NCBI GenBank assembly: GCA_018830135.1
Contig: JAHJTB010000157.1
Span: 1 to 43,603 of the forward strand
Source of the DNA: Pseudomonadota bacterium
Lineage (GTDB): Bacteria; Desulfobacterota; Desulfarculia; Adiutricales; JAGVGV01
Direction of reading: 5' to 3'
Length of the DNA stretch: 43,603 nucleotides
Both the position numbers and the translations under genes were made by a program. The first letter of the stretch is position 1, and each line of letters starts with the position of its first letter. The notes beneath the pieces are model-generated. The model was not told the origin of the DNA. It searched no databases and saw nothing but the letters and a program-made list of their open reading frames with translations. Below are positions 7,186 through 14,325 of the stretch, one piece after another.

Positions 7186-7770
7186 ATGGATGGACGGGTC
7201 AAAATAAACGGACTGCGCGTCGACCTGCCGGCCCTGCTGTCCATCGCCCACGACTGCCGGCCCGAGGCCTGCGGCGGCGCGTCCTGCTGCGCCGACTACG
7301 AGGCCGAAGTCGACGAAAAGGAACTGGCCGTCATCGTCGGCTGGCTGCCGGCCGCCGCCCGGTACGCCCGAAACCTGGTTACCGAAAAGGGTCTGGACAA
7401 CGTCTTCGACGAGCAGGGCCGGGGACTGTACGCCATCGACCGGACCGAAGCGGGCTTCTGCGTCTTCGCCTACCGGGCTCCCAAGGACGGCATGGTCTGC
7501 TCTCTCCATTCGGCGGCCCTGGAACTGGGCCGCCCCCCCCACCGGGTCAAACCGTCGTGCTGCTTCCTCTGGCCCCTGGCCCTGTATTCCTCCCGCCCCC
7601 GCCTGCTGGGCATTCACCCGGAAGTTTTTGAATACCCCTGCAACCGGCGCCGCCGGCCCGGAGCCCGCGGACTGGACCCGGGCGTGGCCGCCATCGTCGG
7701 CGCTTTTTTCGGACCGGACTTCCTCGAACGACTCGAGGAAAAGGCGGCCGGCGCCAGGTTTGAAAACTAG
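7186..7770 (+). CDS. YkgJ-like cysteine-cluster protein
   Basis: A 194-aa soluble protein with a Cys pattern like the YkgJ/CxxCxxCC zinc- or iron-binding families: CRPEACGGASCC near residue 25, then GFCVF, VCSLH, KPSCCFLWPL and a final CN. No signal peptide. The reaction is unknown for the family. It is the first chromosomal gene right of the element; only about 20 bp separate its ATG from possible boundary sequence and no clear ribosome binding site is visible, so its native upstream region may have been altered by the insertion. Its stop codon lies inside the 78-bp palindrome. Confidence 0.65.
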   Translation: MDGRVKINGLRVDLPALLSIAHDCRPEACGGASCCADYEAEVDEKELAVIVGWLPAAARYARNLVTEKGLDNVFDEQGRGLYAIDRTEAGFCVFAYRAPKDGMVCSLHSAALELGRPPHRVKPSCCFLWPLALYSSRPRLLGIHPEVFEYPCNRRRRPGARGLDPGVAAIVGAFFGPDFLERLEEKAAGARFEN

Positions 7771-7836
7771 GGACAGTCACCTATTTTTTTGATTTCCGGA
7801 AATCAAAAAAATAGGTGACTGTCCCTAGTTTTCAAA
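7759..7836. repeat. 78-bp perfect palindrome (REP-like, bidirectional terminator)
   Basis: Two 39-bp arms meet with no spacer at 7797/7798. Each arm contains GGGACAGTCACC followed by a T-rich run (A-rich on the other arm), a motif I associate with REP-like palindromes of other genomes. It covers the last codons of the Cys-cluster gene and ends 4 bp from the stop of the opposing glutaredoxin-like gene, so it can act as a terminator for both. Confidence 0.85.
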
Positions 7837-7839
7837 AGA

Positions 7840-8076
7840 TCAGAGGTTCAGCAACTCGTCGATCTTGGGTTTGTTCAGTCCCACGACCACCTGGCCGTCC
7901 ACAACCAGCGCCGGGGTGGAGCGGACTCCCAGGCTGTAGAGTTCCTCCCGGGCCTCTTCGTCGATCATAATGTCTTTTTTGGTGAACCGGACCCCTTTAC
8001 CGGTCAGGTATTCGGCCATGGCCGTGCAGGGGCCGCAGAAGGGCTGCGAATACACGGTGATCTTCGGTTCGCTCAT
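7840..8076 (-). CDS. Glutaredoxin-like redox protein
   Basis: A 78-aa thioredoxin-fold protein of the glutaredoxin/NrdH type. It has a first beta strand (KITVYSQ), the active site CGPC, the cis-Pro motif RSTPALVVDG and a C-terminal helix (NKPKIDELL). ATG at 8074-8076 is chosen because AGGA lies 7 nt upstream; a GTG two codons earlier is possible. It starts 14 bp after the stop of the selenoprotein, on the same strand, so it is probably co-transcribed and may reduce the selenenylsulfide of that protein. The partnership is inferred. Confidence 0.8.
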   Translation of the reverse strand: MSEPKITVYSQPFCGPCTAMAEYLTGKGVRFTKKDIMIDEEAREELYSLGVRSTPALVVDGQVVVGLNKPKIDELLNL

Positions 8077-8090
8077 AATCACATCCTGAC

Positions 8091-8990
8091 TTATTGGGTT
8101 TGTTGTGCGTTATTTTTCTTTTGGGCGCGTGCCTTTTCCAGCAGTTCCTGCCTTACCTGTTCCGCTTCATCCGACAGAAACGGCTGTTCGTCGGTCATGA
8201 ATTTGTCCATCCAGGTGGTGTCCTCGGACCAGACAAAGGGAAGGTCGACGATGATGCCCGGCCTGTCGGCCTCCTCCAACAACTTCAACCCCGCCCGGAG
8301 CACCTGATGCTGGTTTTCCGGGTCATGCGGCCGCCCGGCCGGGCTGCCCAAGGGGTAGTTCAGAAAAATCTGCCGCGGGTTCCCCGCGCTGGCCGCGATG
8401 TCTCTTGCCGCGGTGAAAGTCACCGTCGAGACGCCGCCGGCTTCCAGGACCCGGGCGACCAGACTCACGGTCTGGTGACAGACGGGTCAGACGGGTGTCA
8501 GCAAGGCAACGTCCACATTGTCCTCGAGGCATCGACGCAGGACCTCCGGGCCGTCCACTTCCGTGGTCTTGCGCTGGCTGTAGTTGGGCAGAGTGCGATA
8601 GTAGTCCTTGCTCAGACTGCCGAAGACCCCTTCCGCCAGGAGTTCACGCATGCGTGTAGTCGGGAAAAAGGCGTCGACGTCCTCCATGTCCGTCTGGTAT
8701 CGGTCGTGGTCTCCGCTGGTGGACATGAGCTGTTCCGCCGGCCAGTCGCTCGGCGCCGTGAACACCTCGAGTTCGTTCGTTCCGCCGAAGCCCGGTTCTT
8801 CCAAGGGGCGGCCTTCCTTGTCCATCAGGACGAATGAAGCGGTGGTCACCAGGGTCACCCGCGCTTCCGACAACGGTTTTTTCAAGGGGGTGAAGGGAAT
8901 GAACTCATTATGGGCATAGTTGTACGTCTTGTCGTAGCCCTGTTGACGATAGTACTCGTGGGTTTTTTCGATGTACCGGATATAATCCAT
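8091..8990 (-). CDS. Selenoprotein of the glycine/sarcosine/betaine reductase B family (in-frame UGA)
   Basis: Two ORFs in one frame are separated only by TGA at 8487-8489. Read through as selenocysteine they give a 299-aa protein with Sec168-Pro-Val-Cys171, a U-x-x-C redox motif, followed by HQTVSLVARVLEAGG, as in GrdB-type selenoproteins. Sequence similarity is continuous on both sides of the TGA, which argues against a pseudogene. ATG 8988-8990 has GGAGG 7 nt upstream. Full GrdB is longer and works with GrdA and GrdC; neither is present, so this is probably one of the shorter stand-alone relatives, often found in deltaproteobacteria and of unknown substrate. A SECIS-like hairpin follows the UGA. 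Automated annotation would split or truncate this gene. Confidence 0.85.
8450..8489 (-). promoter_or_regulatory. Sec codon and SECIS-like hairpin
   Basis: Directly after the UGA (8487-8489) the RNA can fold CCAGAC / GTCTGG around a CGUGA loop (8459-8475), with an outer CCCG/CGGG pairing to 8450-8455. Bacterial SECIS elements sit immediately 3' of the UGA with a small G-containing loop about 17-23 nt away, as here. Confidence 0.6.
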
Positions 8991-9055
8991 GGCGTTCCTC
9001 CGTGATGGGTGGTTGATCGACGAAAAGCTCAGTACCGATATGAAACGATGCAGCC

Positions 9056-9084
9056 ATGCTAGCATATCGGGATATGTCGGTCAA
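9056..9084 (-). promoter_or_regulatory. Probable sigma-70 promoter of the selenoprotein operon
   Basis: On the minus strand TTGACC (9079-9084) and TAGCAT (9056-9061) are 17 bp apart, about 65 bp upstream of the selenoprotein ATG. Confidence 0.45.
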
Positions 9085-9150
9085 TATTGCAACTCGAATT
9101 TTTCAAATGTTCGTCTGCAAGATTCAGTCATAATGTATTGTAAAATTTCC

Positions 9151-9177
9151 ATAAAAATACAGGCTTTTATCAGCCTG
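9151..9177 (-). terminator. Terminator after the 630-aa gene
   Basis: On the minus strand CAGGCT, loop GATAAA, AGCCTG (9160-9177) is followed by TATTTTTAT. It lies about 35 bp after the stop of the 630-aa gene. Confidence 0.65.
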
Positions 9178-9210
9178 GGCATATTTTTTCGGAGATAGCT
9201 TTTCTCTATT

Positions 9211-11103
9211 TTATGGATGTTCCATGATTGTTTCCTCCGGGGAAGTCGCCAGCCCGAGTATCTTTTCCCCGAGCCTGCGCGCCCGCATCAGGCCGCCAGG
9301 TATGGTCGCGGTAATATAGGCTGCTCTCTCCGCAATCCTGGCAGCCTCATCGGGTTTATAAAGTTTCATGTCAACGGCCACGGCAGCCGGTACCACAATA
9401 TTCAGGATGTTGATGCTGGCGTATGTCAGCTCCTGTCCCGCCAGACAGGCCACGGACAGCGGTATGTCGAGCATCTGGGGCAGCAACCACTCCTGGCCGG
9501 CCATGACGTTGGGCAGACGGCCGCGCTTTGCCATCTGGATGGCCATCCATCCCTTAATCCTCTGTTTTAATCTGAAAATACCTCCCCGGGCAGCCCGCGG
9601 CAAGGCGGTCCCATAAACGTCTTCGATACGGTGAAGTTTTCCGTCTACCACAACGTCCGCGTCAAAATAGGCATCAAATCCAAGATACTTTCGGGTAAAG
9701 GGGTCTGTCCGGCGCGCCTGTGGTCTTACGGCTGTAAACTCAATGGTGATATCCTTGCCGGTGATATGCTTGAAGAACGCGGTGGCATTTTTTTCCACGA
9801 TCGATTTCCGCTCATCGTCGAAACCCTTGACCACCTGGGCCAGGTCCTCGCCTGCTTCCAGGCGCTCTCCGGACCGCTTTATCCGGCCGGCCACCGCCTG
9901 GATGGCGGCTGCTTCGGAAGCTGCCAGGAGCGCATCGGTCACGGGTCCCGAGGTTGATTCCAAGGCCTTCCTCACCACGATGTACATGGCCACAAGGGCG
10001 GTTTCCGGATCATGCGAATCCGCGACTCTAAGGCGGGTGATCCTTTCACCGACTTCCTTCACATCCCCGCCGCTCTGGATCAGCAGGGTCATGGCCGTGA
10101 GCAGAAAAGAAAGAGGCGTATGGCTTAAAGGGGGGTTGATGGCGCCAATGGCATTGGGCATGATGTAGCCGGATTCTTCAAATCCGGATAAGAGATCGTA
10201 GATGCCGTTCATGGCCACAACGGTCGGGGCGCCTGCGTCCTTTAATATAAGGCCCAGATCACCGACCATCCTGGCCATGTCCAGCTTGCGGTCAGTTCCC
10301 CGGATGGTCAGTTCCGGGATCAGGCCTGCTTCCCGGGCAGCCCCCAGACCGGTGAGGTAGATGGAATCCACTTCACCATATTTTCCGTAATCCTCCGAGA
10401 CCGCTGCATCCGGGTGAATGATTTCGGCTACGGCCGCCGCACCGAAAATCGCCGAAAATATAGGATTTTCCGGGGCGCCGAGTCCCACATAAGCGCGCAG
10501 CATTCCCCTCGTGGCGGCGGCTGCTCCGTTTAACGCAATCTGGGGAATTATCCAGTCCTCCCCCAGGGCACTGTGCCCCATACTCGTTCCACAGGCCCCG
10601 CCCAGGGGCAGAAACCGGCCATCCACATCGGTAATCCTTCGTTTGTCAATGGCACGGTATAAAGCGGCCACGGCCGGAAATCCGGAGATTTTATTGCCCA
10701 TCTTGGGGGTGGGGATGGCTACCGTGCCGCATCGCTCCGCTCCGGCATGCATGCGGGCCATGGCCCCCAGTTTACGGTTTGCCGCCGGAACCCCTGCTCG
10801 TGGGGCAGTGCCGGAAAAGTAAAGAAGGACTGCCGTTATCAGGGCGGCATTGGAGGGAACCGCTCCGGCTTCTTTTGCCGCTGCCACACAGCCTTGAATC
10901 AGGCCATCAAGGTCAGTGCTCACGGCATTGGCATTTTCCAAGGCCATATTCTTTCCGGCCAGGCGTGCCTCAACGATGAGGTTTGCCACGCTCAGGTAAG
11001 CAATTGTCAGGCTCCCGTGTCCACCCGGCAAGGCGTTGATCCGATCGCAGGTCAGGAGGCTGACATCCGATAATATGGCGTCGATAAACTTGTCTTTTGT
11101 CAT
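9211..11103 (-). CDS. Uncharacterised 630-aa protein coupled to a LarC-domain protein
   Basis: I do not recognise this family. It is Ala/Gly-rich with many predicted helices, several hydrophobic stretches (for example LITAVLLYFSG, LSFLLTAMTLLIQSGG, INILNIVVPAAVAV) and few charged clusters. The first half has conserved-looking Gly/His/Cys patches (MARMHAGAERCGT, LGGACGTSMGHSALGEDW). Near residues 465-500 there is a separate charged segment with TRKYLGFDAYFDADVV. The ATG at 11101-11103 overlaps the stop of the upstream LarC-domain gene by one base (TGATG), so translation is coupled and a joint function is likely. Nickel-related chemistry is a guess from the neighbour only. A clear terminator follows. 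Confidence 0.6.
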   Translation of the reverse strand: MTKDKFIDAILSDVSLLTCDRINALPGGHGSLTIAYLSVANLIVEARLAGKNMALENANAVSTDLDGLIQGCVAAAKEAGAVPSNAALITAVLLYFSGTAPRAGVPAANRKLGAMARMHAGAERCGTVAIPTPKMGNKISGFPAVAALYRAIDKRRITDVDGRFLPLGGACGTSMGHSALGEDWIIPQIALNGAAAATRGMLRAYVGLGAPENPIFSAIFGAAAVAEIIHPDAAVSEDYGKYGEVDSIYLTGLGAAREAGLIPELTIRGTDRKLDMARMVGDLGLILKDAGAPTVVAMNGIYDLLSGFEESGYIMPNAIGAINPPLSHTPLSFLLTAMTLLIQSGGDVKEVGERITRLRVADSHDPETALVAMYIVVRKALESTSGPVTDALLAASEAAAIQAVAGRIKRSGERLEAGEDLAQVVKGFDDERKSIVEKNATAFFKHITGKDITIEFTAVRPQARRTDPFTRKYLGFDAYFDADVVVDGKLHRIEDVYGTALPRAARGGIFRLKQRIKGWMAIQMAKRGRLPNVMAGQEWLLPQMLDIPLSVACLAGQELTYASINILNIVVPAAVAVDMKLYKPDEAARIAERAAYITATIPGGLMRARRLGEKILGLATSPEETIMEHP

Positions 11104-11630
11104 CAACCATCTCTCCCTTCTTCCAGGGTTACCGAAATTTCCATGCAGTCCCCTTCGCCAACTCCTTTTTCCAATCGGCGCCTAAGCCGGGAAAACGGAA
11201 TATCGAAGCCCAGCGTTTTTTCAAGACGTTCGCAGAGGCTTACCAGGCTTTCATACTCAAGCCGTCTTGACAGAACCCCGTTCTGATCTTCGATGATCTT
11301 GATCTCAACCTCCTCATGAAACAGACGCTCCCCGCTTCGCACGGCCAGGGAGATGCTCTGGGATCGCGTCCCCAAATACAAGTGGGTTGTATCAATACGA
11401 TGACATCCGCAGGTGCCGAAACACCGGGCCATTTTCTCCAGGAGCCCCTCTTTGTCCATGCACCCCGTATCCACGAGGATCAGGTGGCCCGGACGATTCT
11501 TTTTCGTCAGTGTGGCAATGACATTCACATTCTTTGCCCCCCAGCCATAGAGCTGATTCACCATATATCCCACTTCCTCGCCGGAGAGATGGTCGATCTG
11601 AAAGAGAAAGAGCGCCCTTTTTTTTTCCAT
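11103..11630 (-). CDS. LarC C-terminal-domain (LarC2-like) protein
   Basis: A 175-aa protein matching the C-terminal half of LarC, the CTP-dependent cyclometallase that inserts nickel into the pincer cofactor of lactate racemase. The segment LSGEEVGYMVNQLYGWGAKNV followed by KKNRPGHLILV aligns with the family's D-D-x-x-E-x-x-G-Y ... KKNRPG block. The N-terminal LarC1 domain is absent, and no larA, larB or larE is nearby. Start ATG 11628-11630 has GGAG 7 nt upstream; the longer frame to 11678 lacks a site. It probably forms an operon with the 630-aa gene. It could act on another metal cofactor or be a regulator; the stand-alone domain is the oddity. Confidence 0.65.
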   Translation of the reverse strand: MEKKRALFLFQIDHLSGEEVGYMVNQLYGWGAKNVNVIATLTKKNRPGHLILVDTGCMDKEGLLEKMARCFGTCGCHRIDTTHLYLGTRSQSISLAVRSGERLFHEEVEIKIIEDQNGVLSRRLEYESLVSLCERLEKTLGFDIPFSRLRRRLEKGVGEGDCMEISVTLEEGRDG

Positions 11631-11921
11631 TTTTATCTCCGCTACCGTCACATCGAAACACCTATTTACCCGGATCATTCACGGTGCCGATTTCGTTTCC
11701 GGCGAGGAAGCCGGGGCGAAGCTGTATTTTGATACCGCGAGCCCCGGTTGACAAAGCTGGAGACGAAAGATGGCCCCGCCTCTGGTGAAGCAAACCATGG
11801 TTTTTTCCAAGAGCCATCCCGGTGCACTCCGTTATTTGGGCAGGGACCCGATAATAGGGCTAACAATTTGAATTTTTACAATATATTTATGCACAATGGT
11901 TTTCTTCATGAATGATTCGGG

Positions 11922-12512
11922 TTAAGCTGATTTCGACAGGCAACTCGAAATCGCCCAGGTCAAAAGACCCAGGGCACGGTCCCTGCCCAGAGCGTCTTTG
12001 TCAATAGATCTCAGGATCGTCAGCCCTTCGACAATCGCCTGCACCAGGGATGCCAGCGCCTGGCTGTTTTCACCGGCCCCGTCTATCTCGAAAACGCGTG
12101 TCAGCTCAGCATGATAATGTCTGTACATGTCCAGCAGCGCCTTCTTGATCTCCTCGTGCTCAAATCCCATATGAAGCAGGTTGTAGAACACCCGCCCAAA
12201 ATTGGAATTGAAAACAAGCTTGTCGATCATGAACTCAGGATCGCTCAATCCAGCTCCTGTCGAGGGGGCCGCCTCCCTTGTATTTCGCCTCTCTTCCCAG
12301 AGCTTGTCATAGTGTTTCTGAATGGCCTTGACCAGGCAGGAATAGATTTCCACCTTGCTCTTGAAATAATAGTGAATCACTCCATGGGGAACCCCTGCAC
12401 GGCTGGCGATGTCTTTTATGGTGATGCTCTCATGTCCCCTTTCAGAGAGCAGATCGCGCAAGGCCCATATGATCTGCTCACGCTTTTGCTCTGCCTTGCT
12501 GATTCTACCCAT
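11922..12512 (-). CDS. TetR-family transcriptional regulator
   Basis: A 196-aa protein. The N-terminal HTH is typical of TetR (ITIKDIASRAGVPHGVIHYYFKSK, about residues 31-54); the C-terminal ligand domain is helical and has no recognisable ligand signature. It lies upstream of the LarC-domain/630-aa pair on the same strand with a 291-bp gap, so it may control them. A palindromic site lies just upstream of its own start (separate entry), suggesting autorepression. Confidence 0.85.
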   Translation of the reverse strand: MGRISKAEQKREQIIWALRDLLSERGHESITIKDIASRAGVPHGVIHYYFKSKVEIYSCLVKAIQKHYDKLWEERRNTREAAPSTGAGLSDPEFMIDKLVFNSNFGRVFYNLLHMGFEHEEIKKALLDMYRHYHAELTRVFEIDGAGENSQALASLVQAIVEGLTILRSIDKDALGRDRALGLLTWAISSCLSKSA

Positions 12513-12553
12513 GATTTTGTCGCCTTCCTGTTGAGGCCTTTAAGCCCGCCATT

Positions 12554-12577
12554 GTTAGGTCGGCCAACCAACCTAAC
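12554..12577. promoter_or_regulatory. Candidate TetR operator
   Basis: GTTAGGT (12554-12560) and ACCTAAC (12571-12577) form a 24-bp interrupted palindrome with a partly symmetric centre, 42 bp upstream of the tetR start. This is the usual place and size for a TetR site. Confidence 0.45.
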
Positions 12578-13192
12578 TAATATGTAACCTTCTTTGATAA
12601 GCATGTCAAGGATTTTCGAAACGAAAGAGACGGGCCTGCCGTTTCAAGAGGTCGACTTGCGAAACGAGGGGTTAGCAGGATTGCTTTCAGTAATTATTGG
12701 ACACCCATATATCGAAGCATTCGAAAAGCCAAGCCCTCCGTACTAATCCCATGAACTCCGAGGCCGGGGCTTTTTTCTGGGAGGCGTTTTGCCCTGCTGT
12801 TTCGATCAAAACGGGCTGCTGATGCAGAAACTCATCAATCCGCCCGGATGGGATGGCTGGGAACAGCGAAACTCAGGATAGACATCCATTTAATATCGTC
12901 CGATTTGGTCCGCTTGATTGGACATTGGGGTTATTTTTATGGATGTCCTACTTATTGTCCTACTTATTGCGACCCTCATCCTCAAAGGTGAACATCCGTT
13001 ACAACAGTTGGGTAACCGATGTCCCGGTCGGAAAAGACAATGTCGTCGAACTGAAAAAGATCGCGGATGCATATTACTGGACACCCATATATTAATCAAG
13101 ATATTCAAAAAGCCAGCCCTCCCGACCCTCTCCCGCCGGCTGGACCCGGGCGTGGCCGTCAATAAACCGAAAGAATGGATGTCCTTCCCATG
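12578..13192. other. Gene-free, repeat-bearing gap
   Basis: About 615 bp between tetR and cysC with no supportable gene; the longest rightward frame (12853-13095) has no ribosome binding site or homology I can see and is built on the repeats. The gap carries two near-identical 20-bp copies and two related inverted motifs (next entry). Confidence 0.5.
12693..13184. repeat. REP-like repeat cluster with GGACACCCAT / ATGGATGTCC motifs
   Basis: ATTAYTGGACACCCATATAT occurs at 12693-12712 and 13073-13092 (19 of 20 identical), each followed by a similar stretch ending in AAGCC and CCCTCC. The approximate reverse motif ATGGATGTCC is at 12939-12948 and 13175-13184. A related TTGGATGTCC is at 32785-32794, beside a truncated transposase. 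The motifs occur in alternating orientation, as in REP/BIME clusters. Confidence 0.5.
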
Positions 13193-13822
13193 CTATTCGG
13201 AAAGGCCCGCCACCGCCGGTTCACGATCCGAAACATACCGCTTTTCAATCAGGTAGCCCAGAATCCGGCCCACGCATTCCTCGACCGACAGCCGGTCCGT
13301 CCGAAGATGGATTTCCGGATGTTCCGGCTCTTCATAGGGGGCGCTGATCCCGGTAAATTCCGGGATCAGTCCGGCCCGGGCCTTTTTGTACATGCCCTTT
13401 GGGTCCCGGTCCTCGCAGACGGCAACCGGGCAGTCCACGAAAATTTCGACGAAATCATCGCCAGGCCCCATGGCCCGGGCATTCAGGCGATCTTTTCGGT
13501 AGGGCGAGATGAAAGCGGTCAGATTGATGACCCCGGCCTCCCGGAAAAGCCGGGCGACCTCCCCGATCCGGCGGATGTTCTCCTCCCGGTCCTCCGGGGA
13601 AAAGCCCAGATTCCTGTTCAACCCGTGCCGGATGTTGTCGCCGTCGAGAATGAAGGTATGGCCGCCCCGGGCGTGCAAGGCCTCTTCAACGGCCACGGCC
13701 AAAGTCGATTTGCCCGAAGCCGAAAGGCCGGTAAACCACAATGTGATGCCCCGGTGTCCGTTGAGCCGTTCACGATCTTCGCGGGTAATCTCTCCCTGAT
13801 GCCAATGAACTTCCCTGGTCAT
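13193..13822 (-). CDS. cysC: Adenylylsulfate (APS) kinase
   Basis: A 209-aa cytoplasmic enzyme that phosphorylates adenylylsulfate to PAPS with ATP. It has the P-loop GLSASGKST at about 32-40, the APS-binding [10 protein letters not shown], an [12 protein letters not shown] segment and the late [12 protein letters not shown] loop, all in the family's order and length. ATG 13820-13822 is preceded by AAGGA. No sulfate permease or ATP sulfurylase gene is nearby. In sulfate-reducing bacteria a lone cysC usually serves biosynthetic sulfation rather than respiration; that is background, not shown here. Confidence 0.95.
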   Translation of the reverse strand: MTREVHWHQGEITREDRERLNGHRGITLWFTGLSASGKSTLAVAVEEALHARGGHTFILDGDNIRHGLNRNLGFSPEDREENIRRIGEVARLFREAGVINLTAFISPYRKDRLNARAMGPGDDFVEIFVDCPVAVCEDRDPKGMYKKARAGLIPEFTGISAPYEEPEHPEIHLRTDRLSVEECVGRILGYLIEKRYVSDREPAVAGLSE

Positions 13823-14325
13823 TTCAAGGGTCCTTTCCCGGCAGGTCCGGTTTCGGGCCACGCCGGCCGAGAAGAGAGACGTTCATTGTCCGCATCCAGG
13901 TCCTTTTCCCGCTTCCCTCAAGATATCTATTTTATCCTCAATCGATTTAAAAAGGTATGAGGAAATTTTTAAAAGTTGCCCGGACCCGAATCCAGGCTGA
14001 AGGCGCCCGCTGAAAATCCGGTGGCGGGATTCGCCGAGCTTGGGATACAATATATAGACTGTGGCCGTGCTGGGGCAAAAGATTATAATGCAGGCCGTCC
14101 CCCTCCCATCCTGGAACCTGAAAGCCGCCGAGCCCCGGCATTTCCATGGTTCGACCCGTTCAGGGAGCGTTCAACGTGACCCGGTTGGCCCCCAGGTCGA
14201 ATCGTCTGAATCCCGATGGTTTCAGCCCTTGAAAGGAGCCGGATAGCCGGGCCCGCTTTTCAGGCGGACCGGGGAGAGGCCACTTCAAGTCCCGGCCGTT
14301 CCGGACAAAGCCCGGGGAGTTGCTG
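13823..14325. other. Gap between cysC and the hybrid kinase
   Basis: No gene seen. It holds the divergent upstream regions of cysC (minus) and the kinase gene (plus). A perfect TATAAT at 14084-14089 could be a -10 box for the kinase, but no good -35 lies at the right distance. GC-rich inverted segments near 14200-14300 may fold in the leader. Confidence 0.35.

Noticed and set aside
7672-7690. 19-bp exact match to 13140-13158
   Set aside because: Shared GC-rich run of Gly/Pro/Val-type codons; flanks do not align, so probably chance or trivial.
8091-9065. Reading the two ORFs as a nonsense-mutated pseudogene
   Set aside because: The same frame continues with good coding character, the TGA is in a redox motif and a hairpin follows; selenocysteine is a better explanation.
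12853-13095. 80-codon rightward ORF
   Set aside because: Lies within repeat-bearing gap, no ribosome binding site and no recognisable domain.
14084-14089. Perfect TATAAT upstream of the hybrid kinase
   Set aside because: No acceptable -35 at 16-18 bp, so no promoter is called.
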